A model generated the notes under the pieces. It did no database searches. It was not told where the DNA came from and saw only the letters and a program-made list of their open reading frames with translations. 64,000 bases of DNA from Arthrobacter sp. Leaf69 (lineage in GTDB: Bacteria; Actinomycetota; Actinomycetes; Actinomycetales; Micrococcaceae), in contig NZ_LMLR01000001.1 of the NCBI RefSeq assembly GCF_001422645.1, positions 250,325 to 314,324 on the forward strand. Reading direction: 5' to 3'. The position numbers were made by a program, and so were the translations under genes. Numbering within the stretch: position 1 is the stretch's first letter; each line of letters starts with the position of its first letter. Below, one piece after another: positions 59,901 through 64,000 of the stretch.

Positions 59901-61928
59901 CTAGCCGCAGGCCGTGATCCGGTAGAGGGTGCGGCCGTTGGCGGACGCGACTTTCTCAAAGCCCCTGTCGGTCGGCACGTTGTAAAAACCCGGCCATTGC
60001 TTCAGGCTGATGCTGCCGTGGGATGCACCGGGCGCGTCCTCATAAAAGTGTGTGGCTCCGACCTTGAGGACGGCCTCGCAGATCGACTTGTCCGTCGCGA
60101 TCCGATTGAACCCGGCGCGGAGCAGCTCCTTGGCAGCGCTCCCGGCCGTCGGGGCGCCCAGCTGCGTGTACACCACGCGTCGTCCGGTGAGGGCGTAGAA
60201 GTACGTTTCGCCGTTGAAGGGGTCACCGATTACCACTGCGTCGTCCGGTAGCAACTCGCCCGCCCGCTCGATGAATTCTTGTTCACCGCTGGACAGGACG
60301 CCAGTTCCCGGTTTGTCGGAGACCACGTAGTTCTGTGCGGCCACTGCCACCCGATCCACCGAGCGGTAGCCCCCCGATTCCCAATAGATTCCGTATGCCA
60401 GGACGGCCACGGACAGGGCGACAACAATCTGGGGCAGGGGCCACCTGCCGCCGGTGCGGGCCGGGGGGAGCCGCGCTGACACTACACGGTGTGCGCCCCT
60501 CGCGAGCACCGCGACGGCCAGGGCCGCCAGCAGGCTGCCCGTCATCGCGATGAACGGGGCGATTCGCTGCGTGTCTTTATACCAGAAGCCCGTCAGCCAC
60601 CTCAGTGCGTTTTCGGGTCCGGCGGCAAGCACGTAAAGGGCAACAAAGGCCAGCCAGGCGATGGCCAGCGGCCGCGCCTCCCTGATGAAGACGGCCGTGG
60701 CAGCGCCGACGATCACCAGCAGCCCCACCGCGAGGTTGAAATCGTCCGGGGCAGGCGGGGACAAGGCCGGAAACCTCGGAAGGTCGAAGAACGCAAGTTG
60801 CAGTGAATCCGGCACTTCGGCCCGCACGGCACGCTTGTAGGCCATCACCCCGGTGAGCAGCCGGGAGTTGGCCAGCACCGCGGAGACCGCCACCGCAGCA
60901 GCCACCACAGCTCCGGCCGCCGCGACCGCAGGCCAAGGTCGGCGGCGCGCGACCTGCGCCACGAGCGGCAGCAGGCTGGCGGCCACAAAGGGGAGGATGG
61001 CAACGGCGGTGGCAAAAACGGCACTCGGGTGCGCGGCAGCACAGCCGCCGAGGACTGCGGCCAGAACAGCCGCCAGGAGCACACGCTCCCGGGCCGGCGT
61101 TCCGGCACGCTCCGCGGAAGTCAGGTGCCGTAGAAAGAGGACTCCGACGGCGAGCGTGGCAGGGACCAGGGCCGTGGCGAGGCCGTTGGGCCACTGGCCG
61201 CTGCGGAGCAGCTGGGAGAAAGGAAAGCTGACGAACGAAGCAGCGAACACCGGCGTCAGTGCCCAGGCCGCTGGATGCCGCGGCAGGACTGCGGAGGCCA
61301 GAAACATCAGGCCAATTGGCCAGATCATGCCGCCGATGACGATCGAGGACAGGTTGGCCGCTTCCGTCATACTGCCCGGGACCAGCGACACTGCGCTGTG
61401 CCAGCCCGCGGGGTAGTACGTGGACCGACTGGCACCGAATATCGGAGCGACGCCCCACGGCGTGGCGCTGCCGGACTCCTGGATCCACGTCAGCAGGTTC
61501 AAATGGAAGATCGGATCCCAGCCCTGGGACGCTTTGGCCGGGTCGCCGATTCCGCGGAGCAACGCCAGGCAGGTCACCATGGAACCGATTGCCACGCCCG
61601 CACCAACAGCCAGTTTCGCAGGCGCGCCGAGGCCGCCGGGCCACAGGGGTGTGCGGAAGCTGAGCCTCCTCCCGGCAAGCCACGCGGCAAGGACAGGCGG
61701 CAGGGCCGTCAGGGCGGCCGTGGCGGCGTTCCACGGCACGCCCAGGGAGTCCGCCACGATGCTTCCGGCCAGAAAGATCAGCAGGGTGATGGCCGGGCTG
61801 AGAGCGATGGCTGCCGGCAAGCCCGGCTTCAGCGGCAGGAGCACCAGAAGCCCCGGGAGGAAAAATGCGGCTACAAGGAAAATAACGGTCGGAGCATGTG
61901 GAAGCAGCTCAAGAAGCCCATTCAGCAT
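59901..61928 (-). CDS. DUF6541-type polytopic membrane protein (GT-C-like)
   Basis: A 675-residue protein with about 13 spans and a C-terminal soluble part. A conserved extracytoplasmic motif GWDPIFHLNLLTWIQESGSA, then PWGVAPIFGASRSTYYPAGW, resembles acceptor loops of GT-C-type membrane glycosyltransferases, and DUF6541 proteins are thought to be of that kind. The C-terminal 170 residues are rich in Tyr, Asp and Gly and would lie outside. It probably works with the pyruvyl transferase encoded 8 bp upstream in building an envelope polysaccharide. Enzyme activity is inference. Confidence 0.75.
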   Translation of the reverse strand: MLNGLLELLPHAPTVIFLVAAFFLPGLLVLLPLKPGLPAAIALSPAITLLIFLAGSIVADSLGVPWNAATAALTALPPVLAAWLAGRRLSFRTPLWPGGLGAPAKLAVGAGVAIGSMVTCLALLRGIGDPAKASQGWDPIFHLNLLTWIQESGSATPWGVAPIFGASRSTYYPAGWHSAVSLVPGSMTEAANLSSIVIGGMIWPIGLMFLASAVLPRHPAAWALTPVFAASFVSFPFSQLLRSGQWPNGLATALVPATLAVGVLFLRHLTSAERAGTPARERVLLAAVLAAVLGGCAAAHPSAVFATAVAILPFVAASLLPLVAQVARRRPWPAVAAAGAVVAAAVAVSAVLANSRLLTGVMAYKRAVRAEVPDSLQLAFFDLPRFPALSPPAPDDFNLAVGLLVIVGAATAVFIREARPLAIAWLAFVALYVLAAGPENALRWLTGFWYKDTQRIAPFIAMTGSLLAALAVAVLARGAHRVVSARLPPARTGGRWPLPQIVVALSVAVLAYGIYWESGGYRSVDRVAVAAQNYVVSDKPGTGVLSSGEQEFIERAGELLPDDAVVIGDPFNGETYFYALTGRRVVYTQLGAPTAGSAAKELLRAGFNRIATDKSICEAVLKVGATHFYEDAPGASHGSISLKQWPGFYNVPTDRGFEKVASANGRTLYRITACG

Positions 61929-61935
61929 GGTCTTT

Positions 61936-63141
61936 TCAGCGCGCTCCGGCCCGGATCTTGTTCTTCAGCGGGGCGGCCACGGCTTTGTTGAAGAGCTTGG
62001 CGGCCCCGGCAGTCAGGGATCCGGTCTGGCCGTGCAGCGGCGGATAGAGAGTGCCGGCCTCTGCGCGTTTCCGTGCCGTGAGTGCAGGCAGGTCACCCCG
62101 CAAGGATCCGGGCTGCTGCGGCATGGCGGGAGCGTCGCTGCCCAGGGCCAGCGACCAGCCGCTTCCCAGAGCGGCCACGGACTCATGCTTGACGTCGTAG
62201 TAGCCCTTTTTCACGCCGACGGCAATGCCTCGGGCACCCGCGGCAGCCGCCAGCAGATGGATGTGGAAGCGGCTGGTGACCCAGGTCTGCTGGGCGGACA
62301 GGGGAAGGCCGTGGGTCCAAACCTGGGCGAATGATATGAACCGGGTCTCGGGGATGAGGTCTGCCATGCGCTCGTAGGCGGCATGGTCGACGCCGGGAAT
62401 CGCCTCGACGTAGTAAGCCTTGGTCCCTCGGCGGCGGGCAGCCTCGACCTCCGTCCGTGCCAGTTCGACGGCGGCCTGGAACCGTCCGGGATCAGCCATG
62501 TCGCTCTGGATGCAGACATAAAGTCCCGATGGGGCGTCGTTGCGCCCGATTTCCCCGGTGACGCCCAGGAACGCGTCGTCGAGGCCCAGTTCCAGCCCGT
62601 GTGCGTCGGCGCTGGCCTGGTCCCGTGCGTGGGCGTGATCGAAACCCCGGAACAGCGGGGCTTCCGCGGGGGCCGGAGCGAGCGCCGGCATCAGGCCCTG
62701 TCCGGTGGCGTAAAGCTTTGCCCCGGTCAGTTCACTGACGGCACGCATGCCGACGACGAGGCCGGCGTGGTGCGGCCACGTGTCGTTGACGTAGCCGCCG
62801 CCGATGAGATGCAGGGACCCGGCTTCCCGAAGCTTGAGGATGCCCAGATCGTAGGCCGGCGTGCCGAAGCCGGCAACGCGTTCGCGGATGTTTTTCGCCG
62901 CCACTTCGGCGGGGAGCTCGGCGTTGTCGTGGACCAGGCGCCAGAGCGTGTTGGTGACCCGAAGCCGCGGGTGCATGCCCTCGAACAGTACCTGCGCCAT
63001 GCCGGGTTGGGGGCAGTCCAGCCAGACGTCGGCGTCGGGGCGGGCTACGGCCAGGTATTTCAGCCACGCAGCGGCGATGAACTCATCGCCGAAGTTGGGG
63101 TGGCCGGAGCTGCCGACCAGGTAAATGATTCGCGAATTCAT
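61936..63141 (-). CDS. Polysaccharide pyruvyl transferase family protein
   Basis: A 401-residue PS_pyruv_trans protein. GSSGHPNFGDEFIAAAWLKYL is the N-terminal signature, LHLIGGGYVNDTWP the middle one, and TWVTSRFHIHLLAAAAGARG the C-terminal one with conserved Arg and His. Family members add pyruvate ketals to sugars of exopolysaccharide, capsule or secondary wall polymers using phosphoenolpyruvate. The DUF6541 gene follows after 7 bp. TATAGT (63154-63149 on the minus strand) lies 7 nt before the ATG. Confidence 0.85.
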   Translation of the reverse strand: MNSRIIYLVGSSGHPNFGDEFIAAAWLKYLAVARPDADVWLDCPQPGMAQVLFEGMHPRLRVTNTLWRLVHDNAELPAEVAAKNIRERVAGFGTPAYDLGILKLREAGSLHLIGGGYVNDTWPHHAGLVVGMRAVSELTGAKLYATGQGLMPALAPAPAEAPLFRGFDHAHARDQASADAHGLELGLDDAFLGVTGEIGRNDAPSGLYVCIQSDMADPGRFQAAVELARTEVEAARRRGTKAYYVEAIPGVDHAAYERMADLIPETRFISFAQVWTHGLPLSAQQTWVTSRFHIHLLAAAAGARGIAVGVKKGYYDVKHESVAALGSGWSLALGSDAPAMPQQPGSLRGDLPALTARKRAEAGTLYPPLHGQTGSLTAGAAKLFNKAVAAPLKNKIRAGAR

Positions 63142-63180
63142 CTACCCGACTATAGCGGCGCGGCCACGTTGTGATACACC

Positions 63181-63220
63181 AAGGGCACCCCGCCGCGCAT
63201 ATTCGCGGCGGGATGCCCTT
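63181..63220 (-). terminator. Hairpin after the catalase gene
   Basis: AAGGGCACCCCGCCGCG pairs with CGCGGCGGGATGCCCTT around a short loop, a 17-bp stem with one mismatch. There is no T-tract on either strand. Confidence 0.65.
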
Positions 63221-63269
63221 CCCCAAACGGGGTGCCTACGGTGCGGGTGCCCCCGGCCGAGCCTGAGGA

Positions 63270-64000
63270 TCAGACCTTGTTGGCGGCCTCGGCGTCCGAC
63301 TCGACCTGGCCTGCACCCAGGTTGGCGCGCAGCTTGGCACCGAACTCGGCGTCGACGTTCGTCCAGTACTGGATGGCGCGTTCCTTGATCTCAGCGGTCT
63401 TGACGCCGCTGACGGCACCGGTGACGGTGTCCAGCAGGCGGGCCTTTTCGCCGTCGTTGAAGACCTCGCGGTACAGCGTGCCGGCCTGGCCGAAGTCGCC
63501 GTCCTCAGCGTGCAGGGAGTGCGCGGAGAGCGTCAGCTCGCCGTCGTTCTCCCAGCCGCCGCCGGCAACCGCAGGCTCCACGGCAGCCGGGCCGCCGACG
63601 GAGTTCGGTGCGTAGACCGGAACCGAGGGCGCGTTGAAGTGGTAGCGGCCGGCGCCGTCCTGGCTGTAGTTGTTGACCTGGTTCTTGGGCAGGTTGACCG
63701 GCAGCTGGGCGTGGTTGGTGCCCACGCGGTAGCGGTGCGCGTCCGCGTAGGAGAAGATGCGGGCCTGCAGCATCTTGTCCGGGGAGGCGGCGATACCCGG
63801 CACAAAGTTCGACGGCGCGAAAGCGGCCTGCTCGATCTGCGCGAAGTAGTTCTCCGGGTTCTTGTTCAGTTCCATGGTGCCGACCTTGATCAGCGGGTAG
63901 TCCCCGTGCGGCCAGACCTTGGTGAGGTCGAACGGGTTGAAGCGGTACGACTTGGCATCCTCGTACGGCATGACCTGGACGTGGAGGTCCCAGGACGGGA
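63270..64000 (-). CDS. Monofunctional haem catalase, 3' part (gene continues past the right edge)
   Basis: The frame is open to the window edge, where it reads SWDLHVQVMPYEDA, so the internal Met at 63971 is not the start. It is the C-terminal half of a clade-3-like small-subunit catalase: YRFNPFDLTKVWPHGDYPL, NPENYFAQIEQAAFAPSN, and the haem-ligand region RIFSYADAHRYRVGTN with the proximal Tyr in R-x-F-x-Y. It disproportionates hydrogen peroxide. The protein ends in a short polar tail. About 240 residues are seen; the family normally has 480-500. Confidence 0.93.
   Translation of the reverse strand, partial: PSWDLHVQVMPYEDAKSYRFNPFDLTKVWPHGDYPLIKVGTMELNKNPENYFAQIEQAAFAPSNFVPGIAASPDKMLQARIFSYADAHRYRVGTNHAQLPVNLPKNQVNNYSQDGAGRYHFNAPSVPVYAPNSVGGPAAVEPAVAGGGWENDGELTLSAHSLHAEDGDFGQAGTLYREVFNDGEKARLLDTVTGAVSGVKTAEIKERAIQYWTNVDAEFGAKLRANLGAGQVESDAEAANKV

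Overview
The window is high-GC actinobacterial DNA. Gene content and order suggest Arthrobacter or Pseudarthrobacter (Micrococcaceae): ferredoxin-dependent sulfite reductase with APS reductase and CysDN, FprA-type reductases, MbtH/Sfp-type NRPS accessories, DUF1206, DUF779 and DUF6541 proteins, a PucR regulator beside GABA genes, and poxvirus-type topoisomerase IB. No tRNA, rRNA, CRISPR array or transposase was found. The assignment is inference from families, not a database match.

Left part (1-20.5 kb). A small islet holds an AbiEi/DUF559-like gene bracketed by two direct copies of a 70-bp element, followed by a SUKH (SMI1/KNR4) protein and a TRIC-type channel. Then comes a sulfur-assimilation region: sirohydrochlorin chelatase, sulfite reductase-cysH-cysD-cysN with overlapping start/stop codons, an ssuABC-like importer, a fused siroheme synthase (cysG) and a ferredoxin-NADP reductase. 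It is interrupted by a glycosyltransferase, an RtcB-type RNA ligase and a large secreted repeat protein. That secreted gene sits between a broken and an intact copy of a small monooxygenase gene. Three promoters (sulfite reductase, ssu, cysG) share the same arrangement of conserved blocks at nearly identical spacing, which points to one sulfur regulon. At all three the -10 box lies 6 nt before an ATG, so transcripts are probably leaderless. At ssu that ATG opens a 22-codon leader ORF.

Centre (20.5-43 kb). Topoisomerase IB, two membrane proteins and an MFS-GntR pair lead into a minus-strand biosynthetic cluster. This runs: small secreted peptide, terminator, 3563-residue three-module NRPS (C-A-T-C-A-T-C-A-T-TE), MbtH, ABC exporter ATPase and permease, Sfp-type phosphopantetheinyl transferase. 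The three adenylation domains show nearly the same pocket motifs, so the product may be built from three copies of one or closely related monomers. The first C domain resembles that of EntF. No donor-acid or tailoring genes are present, so the product is unknown. PPK2 and a P2-type ATPase with unusual membrane motifs follow.

Right part (43-64 kb). PucR is divergent from an aminobutyraldehyde-type dehydrogenase and gabT (polyamine/GABA degradation). Then come a universal stress protein, RarD, a second FprA paralogue, and an alcohol/aldehyde oxidation locus (GAF regulator, aldehyde dehydrogenase, alcohol dehydrogenase, DUF779). The window ends with an APC permease, a TetR regulator, DUF2461, a DUF6541 membrane protein with a polysaccharide pyruvyl transferase, and the 3' part of a catalase gene cut by the window edge.
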